The translations under genes and the position numbers were made by a program. From NCBI GenBank assembly GCA_047608975.1, contig JBLFYM010000066.1, forward strand, positions 1-33,792: a DNA stretch of 33,792 nucleotides, in the 5' to 3' direction. Below are positions 1 to 8,741 of the stretch, piece after piece (the stretch's first letter is position 1; each line of letters opens with the position of its first letter). The notes under the pieces were generated by a model. That model did not search any database and had not been told where the DNA came from. It saw only the letters and a program-made list of their open reading frames with translations. This DNA comes from GCA-2715965 sp047608975. GTDB taxonomy: Bacteria; Verrucomicrobiota; Verrucomicrobiia; Limisphaerales; JAYPXF01.

Positions 1-41
1 GCCAAACCACTCGCTCACGCTCGCCGCCACATTGGAGGAAG

Positions 42-884
42 TTATTTGGAGGAGGTGGGTTTGAGTCCGGCTGCCCAACGGATGGCTTCGACGATGTGCT
101 GTTTGCCGAAGGGTGTCTCCAGGGAGCGGACATCGTGTCCGAGCTCGGTGTAGAAGAACCGGCCGCCCCCATTTGTGTTGAGCCAGGCAATCGGATGATC
201 CTTGCCCATCGCTTTGCCGCCGCGCTTTTGGAAAAGTTCGCGGACGGGTTCGTAGCTGGATTCATCGACACGCAGCAAAACTTGGAAGCCTTTGATCCCG
301 CTGACGGAGCGATCGTGATTGGTCCAATCTGCGGTGTATTTGAATGATGTACCATGACCGCTCACGGTGGGATGTTTGGCGGCTGCCGGATCGACCACGA
401 CCCATGCTTCGAGGAATTCCGAATCGCTGTCGAAATCACAACCGGCGAGCTCGTTGAACCACTTCCACTCGGTTTGTCTGACCAGCGCCGCATGCAGGGC
501 GACGATGCCACCCCCTGCTGCGTGCCATTCTTCGACGGCCTGGCGCTGTTTCTCATCCAGCAGCGCCGGCATCTCTGTGCAATTGTTTAACACCAGCACT
601 TTGTAGCGATTGAGAATCTTCACGAGATCGGCGGGATTTTCAGACACGTCGACCTGCATTCGCAGATCTTTGTCGCGCCGCGCCAGCCAGCCGCTCAGTG
701 CCGGCACTTCGGGGTGCCGATACCAACCGGTCCCGGAGAACACGAGGACCGACCCCAGATTCTTTGGACTGCGATCGAACTTCTTTTCAGCTGCCGCGAC
801 TTCAGTGGGTTGGGTATGAACAGCGATGATGAGAGCCGCGGTGAGCAGGAGGCGATAGAGAGAGGGTGTGAGTTTCTGATTCAT
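42..884 (-). CDS. Secreted ThuA domain protein
   Basis: A 280-aa ThuA-like (trehalose-utilization, glutamine-amidotransferase-like fold) protein. The start at 884 is chosen because it opens a clear signal peptide (MNQKLTPSLYRLLLTAALII, then an Ala-rich cleavage region). The frame stays open to 977, but that extension is not signal-like. ThuA hallmarks are the strand SVLVFSGTGWYRHPEVPAL, the turn GGGIVALHAA in the middle, and the C-terminal block HPIAWLNTNGGGRFFYTELG with a following HD. ThuA proteins in PVC bacteria are common, secreted and mostly of unknown reaction; a role in carbohydrate turnover is inferred from the family name only. It is divergent from the SGNH hydrolase at 1047, with about 160 bp between them. 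It differs clearly in sequence from the other two ThuA domains in the window, so these are not recent duplicates. Confidence 0.85.
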   Translation of the reverse strand: MNQKLTPSLYRLLLTAALIIAVHTQPTEVAAAEKKFDRSPKNLGSVLVFSGTGWYRHPEVPALSGWLARRDKDLRMQVDVSENPADLVKILNRYKVLVLNNCTEMPALLDEKQRQAVEEWHAAGGGIVALHAALVRQTEWKWFNELAGCDFDSDSEFLEAWVVVDPAAAKHPTVSGHGTSFKYTADWTNHDRSVSGIKGFQVLLRVDESSYEPVRELFQKRGGKAMGKDHPIAWLNTNGGGRFFYTELGHDVRSLETPFGKQHIVEAIRWAAGLKPTSSK

Positions 885-1046
885 TTGATTTGCGCTGCAC
901 CAATCATGAAGTCGAATCAGTGTTCGGTTCAAGCAAGTGGGTGGTTCAATTTTGTAAGTCAATCGAACAGATCGCATCGCCGACGGTAGTTCTTGGCATA
1001 TTCAGAATGAGCCAGAAGACTCTGGGCGATCCGAACATTCAACGCT

Positions 1047-1715
1047 GTGATAAAAAAACTCTGTGCCATCCTCATTCTTGTTTCTTTCGTTTTGCCTCCC
1101 GCCTGTTCTGCAGCCGAAAAACCGTTGGTTATCCTATTTGGAGATTCGATTCGAATGAACTACCAGAAAGCGGCGAAGGCCGAATTGGAGGGGGAGGCGG
1201 AGGTATGGGCACCCAAAGAGAACTGCGCGCATACCTTCTTCACCCTGGAAAACCTGGACAAGTGGCTGAAGGGGAGGAACCCGCAGGTCATTCACATCAA
1301 TGTCGGGTTGCACGATATGTTTCTCAGTTCCAAGACGGGAAAGACACGTCACACCTTGGAGGTCTACGCCAAGAACCTGCGCGCCATCTTCACGAAGCTC
1401 CAGGATCTCACTGATGCCCGGATCATCTTCGCATTGACGACCGCGGTCATGGAAGACCGCCAGGCTGCGTCGAAAGGGTATGCCCGGGTCGTGCGCCGAA
1501 ACGAGGACGTTGATCGCTTCAATGCCAAGGCGCGGGAGATCGCTTTGGAATTCAAGATCGCAGTCAATGATCTGAACACATTCATGAAGCAGAGCGGCCC
1601 CGAAAAGATTCTTCGGGAGAGCGATGGCATTCATCTTTCCCCCGAAGGTTGTGTTGCGGTCGGGCGGGTGGTGGCGGGCTCGATCGTCGCGCAGTTGAAA
1701 ATGGCGCGCAAATAG
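1047..1715 (+). CDS. Secreted SGNH/GDSL-family hydrolase
   Basis: A 222-aa esterase/lipase-like protein with an N-terminal signal peptide (MIKKLCAILILVSFVLPPAC). The cysteine could suggest a lipoprotein, but PPAC is a poor lipobox. SGNH blocks: nucleophile block FGDS at residues 31-34 (Ser34); a weak block III, HINVGLHDMF, where the usual GxND is GLHD; and the C-terminal catalytic pair DGIH (Asp193, His196) followed by LSPEG. The substrate is probably an acyl or acetyl ester on a carbohydrate, as for many secreted SGNH enzymes, but nothing in the sequence fixes it. The start codon is GTG; no ATG fits the signal peptide better. About 120 bp separate it from the large ThuA/cytochrome gene on the same strand, so the two may be co-transcribed. 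Confidence 0.85.
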   Translation: MIKKLCAILILVSFVLPPACSAAEKPLVILFGDSIRMNYQKAAKAELEGEAEVWAPKENCAHTFFTLENLDKWLKGRNPQVIHINVGLHDMFLSSKTGKTRHTLEVYAKNLRAIFTKLQDLTDARIIFALTTAVMEDRQAASKGYARVVRRNEDVDRFNAKAREIALEFKIAVNDLNTFMKQSGPEKILRESDGIHLSPEGCVAVGRVVAGSIVAQLKMARK

Positions 1716-1745
1716 TAATGTTGGAGAGAGGTCTGGGTGTTCCCC

Positions 1746-1796
1746 CAAACGGCTTCCGGTCCGGGTCAGGGCTGAGACGTTTGCCCGCGTTTTTTT
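1746..1796 (+). terminator. Possible weak intrinsic terminator after the SGNH gene
   Basis: CAAACG (1746-1751) and CGTTTG (1778-1783) can pair across a GC-rich loop, and a run of seven T follows at 1790-1796. The stem is only 6 bp and lies 6 bp from the T run, so this is a weak call. Confidence 0.2.
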
Positions 1797-1838
1797 GTTC
1801 CGCCGCCGTCGACCGTTGGTCATGGTGCGGCCGTGAAT

Positions 1839-4800
1839 ATGAAACGTATTCTTCTAACCTTTGTCGTAGTTGCACTGTGTACCTCGGGGGCTGGATTGTC
1901 CGCGGCTGCCAAAATCAAGATCGCTCTGATGGCTGGAGGGCAGGGGCACGGACTTGGTTCTCATGAGTGGAACACAGCGGCGCTGCTGATCGAGCGGTAT
2001 CTCGAAAATGCGTATCCGGAGGTGGATTGCGTTCCCTACTACCACCGGCAATGGCCGAGCGATCTGAGTGAGTTGCAGGATTCAACCGCGATCATTGTCA
2101 TCGATAGCGGTGGTGGTGGGCATCCGGTGGCGCGACGTCTCAAGGAGTTTAAACCGTTGATGGACAAAGGCATCGGCTTTGCTTGTCTGCACTACGCGGT
2201 CGAGGTGCCAAAGGGGGATGCCGGGGATGCGTTTAAGGAATGGCTGGGCGGTCACTTTGAGACCTTCTGGTCGGTGAACCCGCATTGGGTCGCTGACTTC
2301 AAATCGTTTCCGGATCATCCGGTTGCGCGCGGAGTGAAGCCCTTCGAGATGAATGACGAGTGGTACTTCCACATGCGTTTTCGTGAGGGGATGAAAGGGG
2401 TCACTCCCATTCTGTCGGCCGTGGCACCGGCGGAGACGATGAAGCGAGGTGATGGACCGCACTCCGGCAATCCACACGTCAGGAAATCCGTGGCCGATCA
2501 GGAACCGCAGCATCTGGCCTGGGCGACCGAACGGGACAATGGCGCGCGCGGTTTCGGATTCACCGGAATGCACCTGAACGCGAACTGGGAGCAGGACGAT
2601 TTTCGCAAGGTGATCCTCAACGGTATCGCCTGGACGGCGAAGCTGGACATTCCGAAGGGCGGAATCAAATCGAAGCGACCGGAGGCGGGCGAATTGAACG
2701 CAATGGCGAAAAGGTTTCAGGCCGGCTTTGGCAAGGCGGGTTATGTGGAACCCAAGGCAGGGGATCCGAAGGAGAAACCGATCTACGAGAGCGAACTGCT
2801 GACCACCGCTTCCAAGAGCCGTTTCGTGACGATGGATGTCACGCTGCCAAAGAAGACCAGGAAGCTTTATCTCGGTGTTTCCGATGAAGGGACCCAGAGC
2901 TGTGATTGGGCTGATTGGATCGATCCGCGGGTGGTGTTGGCAGACGGTTCAGAAGTCTCACTGACGACGATGCGTTGGAAGTCGGTGATCACAGGCTATG
3001 GACGGTCGATGCTGAACAAGAATTTTCAGGGGAAGCCGATGACGGTTGGCAAACAGGTGTTTGAACGGGGTCTCGGAACGCACGCTCCGTCGGTGGTGGT
3101 CTTCGATGTGCCGACCGGGGCGGTTCGTTTCCTGGCGCGCGGGGCGATTGATGACGGCGGAATGATTCGGGGCGGCAAACCGAGCAACGCTGGAATCAAA
3201 TTCCTGGTTTACTCAGGCCAACCCAAATCCCTGCCCAAGTTCAAAGCCGTTGGCAAGTCCGCCTTCTTCGATGCCGACAGTTTGAAACCGCAGCGGGTGC
3301 CGGTGAATGCCTTCACACTGCCGGAGGACCTGGAAGTTACGGTTTGGGCTACCAGTCCGATGCTGCTCAATCCGACCAACATGGACACGGATGAAGCCGG
3401 CCGGATTTGGGTGACCGAAGGCGTCAACTACCGCCGCCATCTGGGGCGGCGGAAAGAGGGCGATCGCGTCGTGGTATTGGAGGACACGGATGGCGATGGT
3501 CAGGCTGACCAATCTCACACCTTCGTGCAGGACCCGGAACTGATCGCGCCCTTGGGGATCGCCGTGTTTGGAAATCAGATCGTGGTTTCCCAGCCGCCAC
3601 ATCTGATCGTCTACACGGATGTGGACGGAGACTTGAAGTTCGATCCCAAGAAGGACAGGCGCGAGAACGTGCTGAGTGGGTTCTTCGGTAATAATCATGA
3701 CCATAGTCTTCATGCGGTGGTCGCGGGACCCGACGGCAAGTGGTACTTGAGCCAGGGTAATACGGGGGCGGATTTTACCACCCGGGATGGCGTGCGCTAT
3801 CGGGTCGGCGGCCCTTACGGAGAGGGCGGAAAGATTGCGGGCAGTCGCAGTGATGACGGGCGCATTTGGACGGGGGGATTTGCGGCGCGAATGAATTCCA
3901 ATGGCACCGGTCTGACGATGATCGGTCACGGCTTTCGCAACAGTTATGAGAATTGCGTGACGTCCTTTGGCGACGTCTTCCAGAATGACAACGATGATCC
4001 GCCTGCGTGTCGCACAACCTGGCTGATGGAGGGCGGTTTTATGGGCTTCTTTTCACGGGACGGAACGCGCCATTGGAAAGCGGATCGTCGCGCTGGCCAG
4101 ACGACGGCGGAAGCTGAGTGGCGACAGCACGATCCGGGAACGTTGCCACCGGGGGATGTCTACGGCATGGGATCGCCGACTGGGATCGCGTTTTACGAAC
4201 ACGGTGCGCTGCCGGCGAAATACAACGGTCTGTTGCTGAGTGCAGAAGCGCGTGGGCAGGTCATTTTTGGTTACTACCCCAAGAGGGAAGGGGCCGGCAA
4301 AAAGCTTGAGCGGTTCGATTTTCTGAAAGCCACCTCGGGCAACATGTTTCGTCCGTCCGACGTGATGGTTGGGGCGGATGGTGCAATCTATGTCTCGGAC
4401 TGGTTCGATCCGGGCGTCGGTGGTCATGCCGATCGTGACAATAGTCTCTCCGGCACGATCTATCGGATTGCACCGAAAGGATTCAAATCGATTATTCCAA
4501 ATCGCCCGGATGAATCGATTGCGCGTTTAGTGAGTCCTGCTCCCAACGTCCGATATTCCGGTTGGTTGGCACTGAAGGAGGCTGGTGCAAGATCTCTTCG
4601 CGAGGTCAATTTGCTGATGCTCGATCCGAACCCGCTGATCGCGGCACGTGGAGTCTGGTTGCTGCCGTTCCTCGGCGAAGCCGGGCTGAGCCAATGTCGA
4701 AAACGTCTGTCACATGCGGATCCCGAGCAAAGGATCCTCGCGTTTCGGGCGTTGAGAAATTCTGGCCAATCCGTCCTGAGCCTCGCCAAGGAGCTGGTCG

Positions 4801-5792
4801 ATGAATCGGATTCCGCGGTTTGCCGTGAAGTGGCCGTCGCTCTCCGGAATGAAAAGGGACGGGCCAAACTTACCCATGTTGCCGGTCTGCTACAGCAGTA
4901 TGATGGCAAAGATCGGGTGTATCTCGAGGCCTGCGGACTTGCTGCCGAAGGGATTGAAGCGGAGCTGTGGAAACACCTGCGCAAATCTCTGAAACAAGAG
5001 TCGGCCTTGGATTGGACCGAAGCCTTTGCTCGCATCACCTGGCGTCTGCAACCCGAGGCGGCCTTGCCTGCTTTGGTGGAACGGGCCCGCAGCGCTTCGC
5101 TCTCCCTTCCAGATCGTAAACTGGCTGTCGATACGATCGCGTTCACGAGAACGAAATCGGCCGTCGCTGCCATGGCCGGACTTTTGAGTGAGCGCGGTTT
5201 GATCAAGGACACTGCCATCGCCTGGATGCTCAACCGGGCGACGGGCGAGTGGAAGGAGTTCAACGCAATGCCGCTTTTGAAGAAGCATGGCATATACGAT
5301 CCGAACAAAGTCGAGATTCAGGCGGTGGAAGTGCCGACCCCAACCAAGACCAAGCTTCCTTCTGCTCGCGAGCTGGCAAAGCTGAAAGGGGATCCAGCTA
5401 CGGGCAAATTGATCGCCACGGCCTGCACGACTTGTCACCGAATCAACGATGTGGGGGTTGACTATGGCCCGGAACTCCGCGGTTGGGTCGCAAGCCAGGG
5501 CATTGAGCCTTTTCTGGAATCTGTTTTGAATCCTTCTGCCGCCATCGCCCATGGCTATGACGGCGAGGTGGTGACATTGAAGGACGGAACCAAAATACAT
5601 GGTCTCATCTATTCGCAGGGCGATCCGCTGATGATTCGCTCGACGGGTGGCATCACACAGCTGATTCCGAAAAAGATGATCGCGGGCAAGATTCAGCCAC
5701 TCCGTCGATCACTGATGCTTTCCGCGGAACAGCTCGGCTTGAACGCGCAACTCGTCGCGGACCTGGCCGCGTTCTTCAAGGGCTACAAATAG
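1839..5792 (+). CDS. Giant secreted ThuA / NPCBM / PVC-type heme-binding propeller / HEAT / cytochrome c protein
   Basis: About 1317 aa. The ATG at 1839 gives a clean signal peptide (MKRILLTFVVVALCTSGAG); a GTG at 1833 is an in-frame alternative. Domain order: ThuA at about residues 25-270 (IALMAGGQGHG, then GIGFACLHYAVEVP); an NPCBM-like carbohydrate-binding module at about 320-465 (FERGLGTHAPSVVVFDVP is the diagnostic block); a PVC-type dehydrogenase beta-propeller at about 490-880 (NPTNMDTDEAGRIWVTEG, with calcium-loop-like DTDGDGQAD and DVDGDLKFD); HEAT-like helices at about 900-1130; and a C-terminal heme domain of the planctomycete type with CTTCH encoded at 5424-5438. The protein is predicted to be periplasmic or surface-exposed, oxidising a sugar-like substrate and passing electrons to its own heme. 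Family and domains are visible; substrate and electron acceptor are inference. Confidence 0.9.
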   Translation: MKRILLTFVVVALCTSGAGLSAAAKIKIALMAGGQGHGLGSHEWNTAALLIERYLENAYPEVDCVPYYHRQWPSDLSELQDSTAIIVIDSGGGGHPVARRLKEFKPLMDKGIGFACLHYAVEVPKGDAGDAFKEWLGGHFETFWSVNPHWVADFKSFPDHPVARGVKPFEMNDEWYFHMRFREGMKGVTPILSAVAPAETMKRGDGPHSGNPHVRKSVADQEPQHLAWATERDNGARGFGFTGMHLNANWEQDDFRKVILNGIAWTAKLDIPKGGIKSKRPEAGELNAMAKRFQAGFGKAGYVEPKAGDPKEKPIYESELLTTASKSRFVTMDVTLPKKTRKLYLGVSDEGTQSCDWADWIDPRVVLADGSEVSLTTMRWKSVITGYGRSMLNKNFQGKPMTVGKQVFERGLGTHAPSVVVFDVPTGAVRFLARGAIDDGGMIRGGKPSNAGIKFLVYSGQPKSLPKFKAVGKSAFFDADSLKPQRVPVNAFTLPEDLEVTVWATSPMLLNPTNMDTDEAGRIWVTEGVNYRRHLGRRKEGDRVVVLEDTDGDGQADQSHTFVQDPELIAPLGIAVFGNQIVVSQPPHLIVYTDVDGDLKFDPKKDRRENVLSGFFGNNHDHSLHAVVAGPDGKWYLSQGNTGADFTTRDGVRYRVGGPYGEGGKIAGSRSDDGRIWTGGFAARMNSNGTGLTMIGHGFRNSYENCVTSFGDVFQNDNDDPPACRTTWLMEGGFMGFFSRDGTRHWKADRRAGQTTAEAEWRQHDPGTLPPGDVYGMGSPTGIAFYEHGALPAKYNGLLLSAEARGQVIFGYYPKREGAGKKLERFDFLKATSGNMFRPSDVMVGADGAIYVSDWFDPGVGGHADRDNSLSGTIYRIAPKGFKSIIPNRPDESIARLVSPAPNVRYSGWLALKEAGARSLREVNLLMLDPNPLIAARGVWLLPFLGEAGLSQCRKRLSHADPEQRILAFRALRNSGQSVLSLAKELVDESDSAVCREVAVALRNEKGRAKLTHVAGLLQQYDGKDRVYLEACGLAAEGIEAELWKHLRKSLKQESALDWTEAFARITWRLQPEAALPALVERARSASLSLPDRKLAVDTIAFTRTKSAVAAMAGLLSERGLIKDTAIAWMLNRATGEWKEFNAMPLLKKHGIYDPNKVEIQAVEVPTPTKTKLPSARELAKLKGDPATGKLIATACTTCHRINDVGVDYGPELRGWVASQGIEPFLESVLNPSAAIAHGYDGEVVTLKDGTKIHGLIYSQGDPLMIRSTGGITQLIPKKMIAGKIQPLRRSLMLSAEQLGLNAQLVADLAAFFKGYK

Positions 5793-5916
5793 CGGGGGAT
5801 TGGAGATTCAATGAATCGGGAGGACATTGGCTTGGCGACGAACTTCCGCCCGGTTTCGTGCCACCAATTTAGATTGCGTCACACCCGTTTCACCGATTGG
5901 ATGATCGGCAATCACC

Positions 5917-7059
5917 ATGAAGATAAGAGACATCCGATTGCTGCCGCTGCGAGGTGCCACTCCCGATGGCGGGTGGGACGATAAATTCCTCGATTCGGAA
6001 AATAATCTGCACACGCTGATTGAAGTCGTCACCGATGAAGGCGTGACCGGCCTCGGCAGTGTCTTCACGTCCGCAAAACTGATTGAGGGATCACTTGACG
6101 TGGTGAAGCCATTCCTCATCGGGGCGTCCGCGCTGGATCCGACCGCGACGACGGAGAATCTTCATCAGCAGACCTTTTGGCAGGGACGCGGCGGGGCAAT
6201 TACCCACGCCATCTCGGGTATCGACATAGCGCTCTGGGATATTCTTGGAAAGGTGACAAAACAACCGATCAGCCGGCTGCTCGGCGGCCGACAACGGGAA
6301 ACCATCAAACCCTATGGCTCGCTGTTGATGGATGAACCGGACAAGTTGCGGCGGTCACTGGAGGAAGGCATGGCGCGTGGGTTTCGTGCCTTCAAGATCG
6401 GGTGGGGACCTTTTGGAAGGGTCGACTGCAAGACGGATGAAGCGATCGTCAAGGCCGCCCGCGAGACGATTGGTCCGGATATTGAACTCATGGTGGACGC
6501 TGGTGGATCGGACGCCTTCTGGCCACACGGGTACAAGTGGGCGATTACCACCGCGAAGATGTTGGCGGACTATGACGTTACCTGGTTTGAAGAGGCGTTG
6601 CGTCCGGATGACATCGACGGATACGTGAAGCTGACCGAAAACGCTCCCTTGCCCATCGCGAGCTGCGAGGTGCTCACGCGGCGGCAGTCGTTCCTCCCCT
6701 GGATCGAACGAAGCGCGGTTGATTACATCCAACCCGATGTCACGAAAGTCGGCGGCATCAGCGAGGAACATCGCATTGCCCAGTACGCCGATGATCACTC
6801 GATCCTGTTCGTTCCGCATGGATGGAACACCGCCGTGGGACTCGCGGCCGATCTCCAACTCGTCGCCGCCGCGGGCAATGCCCGGTGGGTCGAATACATC
6901 ACCCCCGCACCTTACATTGAAGCGCTGCTGGCGGAACCGGTGGTGCTCGACGGTGAAGGAATGGTGCCGATACCGGACGGGCCGGGATTGGGAATGAAAT
7001 GGGATCCTGATGGCATCGAGAAGTTCACCGGCATGAAACTCACGCCCTCGGCGGTCTGA
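5917..7059 (+). CDS. Enolase-superfamily (mandelate racemase/muconate lactonizing type) enzyme, probable sugar-acid dehydratase
   Basis: A 380-aa cytosolic enzyme with the two-domain enolase-superfamily architecture. Metal ligands are visible as Asp194 (MVDAGGSDAFW), Glu225 (WFEEAL) and Glu251 (ASCEVLTRRQ). The mandelate-racemase-type His/Asp dyad is Asp274 (IQPDVTKVGG) and His301 (FVPHGWN). The usual KxK on the second barrel strand reads FKIGWG, so Lys160 is present but the second lysine is Gly162. This argues against a two-base racemase and fits a dehydratase using the His/Asp dyad; the substrate is unknown. The stop is 5 bp before the symporter start, so the genes are co-transcribed and probably translationally coupled. 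Acid-sugar dehydratases beside a sodium symporter usually form an uptake-and-use unit. Confidence 0.88.
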   Translation: MKIRDIRLLPLRGATPDGGWDDKFLDSENNLHTLIEVVTDEGVTGLGSVFTSAKLIEGSLDVVKPFLIGASALDPTATTENLHQQTFWQGRGGAITHAISGIDIALWDILGKVTKQPISRLLGGRQRETIKPYGSLLMDEPDKLRRSLEEGMARGFRAFKIGWGPFGRVDCKTDEAIVKAARETIGPDIELMVDAGGSDAFWPHGYKWAITTAKMLADYDVTWFEEALRPDDIDGYVKLTENAPLPIASCEVLTRRQSFLPWIERSAVDYIQPDVTKVGGISEEHRIAQYADDHSILFVPHGWNTAVGLAADLQLVAAAGNARWVEYITPAPYIEALLAEPVVLDGEGMVPIPDGPGLGMKWDPDGIEKFTGMKLTPSAV

Positions 7060-7064
7060 CCGAA

Positions 7065-8714
7065 ATGAAACCCATCGACTGGCTCATCGTTCTTCTGCTC
7101 AACGGTGGCGTGATGCTCTGGGGGTTATGGGTCGCGCGGGGCACCAAGACGAGTCAGGACTGGTTCCTCGGAAAACGTTCGTTGGCGTGGTGGGCGATCG
7201 GTCTGTCGATGTTCGCGACCAATGTGGATAATGCCGATCTGGTCTCGCTCACCGGCACGACCTACCGGGAGGGAATTCACATCATCATGGTGCACACCTT
7301 CGGGGCCTTGGTGGGAGCCTGTTTTGCGGCGTTTTATCTGGTTCCGGCGATGGCGCGGGCCGGACAGTTCACCAACGCCGAGTATTTGGAGAACCGCTTC
7401 GGACCGGCCACCCGCGTGTTGAGCGCGCTGATCCAACTGCAGTACCGCAGCAGCATGCTGGGTCTGATGATCTGGTCCGTCTACCTGTTGCTCACAAGTT
7501 TCCTGGGGCTTGGGGATGCTGCCGCGTGGACGCTCATCGTTCTGATCGTCGGACTGGCGGCGGTTTACACCTCCATGGGTGGATTGAAATCGGTGGTGCT
7601 TACCGACGCGCTTCAGGGTGCGATCATGTTGCTTGGCACGGCGGTTATATTTTGGGCCGTCTGGAAGGCGGCCGGTGGTTGGTCGCAGGCGGTGGAGACG
7701 CTGAAGAGCCTTCCGTTGAATGAAACGCAAAACGCCTCGGATCTGGCCCGCATGGGTCGCTACTTTGGCGATGACGGACAGACGTCTCCGTTGGTGATTG
7801 CCATCGGCTGGATGATTATCGCCGGTGGTTACTGGAGTGTGAATCACAGTCAGACCATGCGCTTGGCCGGTGCGCGGTCGATCTGGGACATGAAGATGGC
7901 GGCGCTGTTTGGCGCCATGATCAGCATGCCCATCATGGTCGCCTGTGCTTCACTGGGCGTCTTCGGCCACGCGCTTTTTCCGGAATTCGAAGCGCCTGAT
8001 CGTCTGTATCCCCACATGGCCGATCTCTATCTGGGAGCCGGATTGAAGGGAGTGGTGGTGGCTGGCATTTTTGCGGCCGCAATCAGCACTTTTGATTCGA
8101 TTGGTTCATCGCTGTCGGCGCTTTTCACCCGCGACATCTATGCGCGTCTCATCGCGAAGGATCGCGAGGATGCCCACTACGTGCGGGTCAGCCGAATGGC
8201 CACGGTGGGGGTGCTGGCCTTGGGCTTCGCCTACGTCCCGTTCATCAGTTCGAAGGACACGATGCTGAAGGCGTTCCTGACTTTGATACCGGTGTTCGTG
8301 ACACCGCTCTTCACCATCTACATCATTGGCATTCTCACGCGAGCCCATCGCAAGGCGGGCATCATCGGCATCCTCACCGGCGCAGTCTACGGACTCGTAT
8401 CCCTCTACGATCGCGAGATCACGGACGTCGATTGGTTGGCGACATGGTTTACCAGCCGCTGGGCGGCGTTGATCTGGGCCATGGTGTTCTCCGCCGCCGG
8501 CGCCCTGGTCGCAACGCTGGTTCTGGGAAGGCAGGAAAAGGAGCCCTCATCCGCCCCGACTCCGGGTGGGTGGCTGGAAAGCAGCAGCCGGGCACTTAGT
8601 GCCGTTCCGGAGCATCCGTTCGCGAACGCACCGCCGGCCTGTCTGCGTCCGGAGTACATCGCCGTGCTGTTGATCGTCGGCACGGGCGGGACTCTTCTCG
8701 TATTTTTTTGGTAA
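7065..8714 (+). CDS. Sodium:solute symporter (SSS family)
   Basis: A 549-aa integral membrane protein with about 13-14 hydrophobic segments from MKPIDWLIVLLLNGGVMLWG to LIVGTGGTLLVFFW. Family signals are the N-terminal SLAWWAIGLSMFATNVDNAD segment, the YTSMGGLKSVVLTDALQG motif typical of SSS transporters, and the later AAAISTFDSIGSSLSALFTR segment. The family couples sodium entry to uptake of sugars, sugar acids, amino acids or similar solutes. The gene starts 5 bp after the enolase-family gene and precedes the creatininase-like gene by 27 bp, so the transported solute is probably their substrate. Which solute cannot be read from the sequence. Confidence 0.92.
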   Translation: MKPIDWLIVLLLNGGVMLWGLWVARGTKTSQDWFLGKRSLAWWAIGLSMFATNVDNADLVSLTGTTYREGIHIIMVHTFGALVGACFAAFYLVPAMARAGQFTNAEYLENRFGPATRVLSALIQLQYRSSMLGLMIWSVYLLLTSFLGLGDAAAWTLIVLIVGLAAVYTSMGGLKSVVLTDALQGAIMLLGTAVIFWAVWKAAGGWSQAVETLKSLPLNETQNASDLARMGRYFGDDGQTSPLVIAIGWMIIAGGYWSVNHSQTMRLAGARSIWDMKMAALFGAMISMPIMVACASLGVFGHALFPEFEAPDRLYPHMADLYLGAGLKGVVVAGIFAAAISTFDSIGSSLSALFTRDIYARLIAKDREDAHYVRVSRMATVGVLALGFAYVPFISSKDTMLKAFLTLIPVFVTPLFTIYIIGILTRAHRKAGIIGILTGAVYGLVSLYDREITDVDWLATWFTSRWAALIWAMVFSAAGALVATLVLGRQEKEPSSAPTPGGWLESSSRALSAVPEHPFANAPPACLRPEYIAVLLIVGTGGTLLVFFW

Positions 8715-8741
8715 CCCAAAGTCGTCCCTCACAAAAATATC

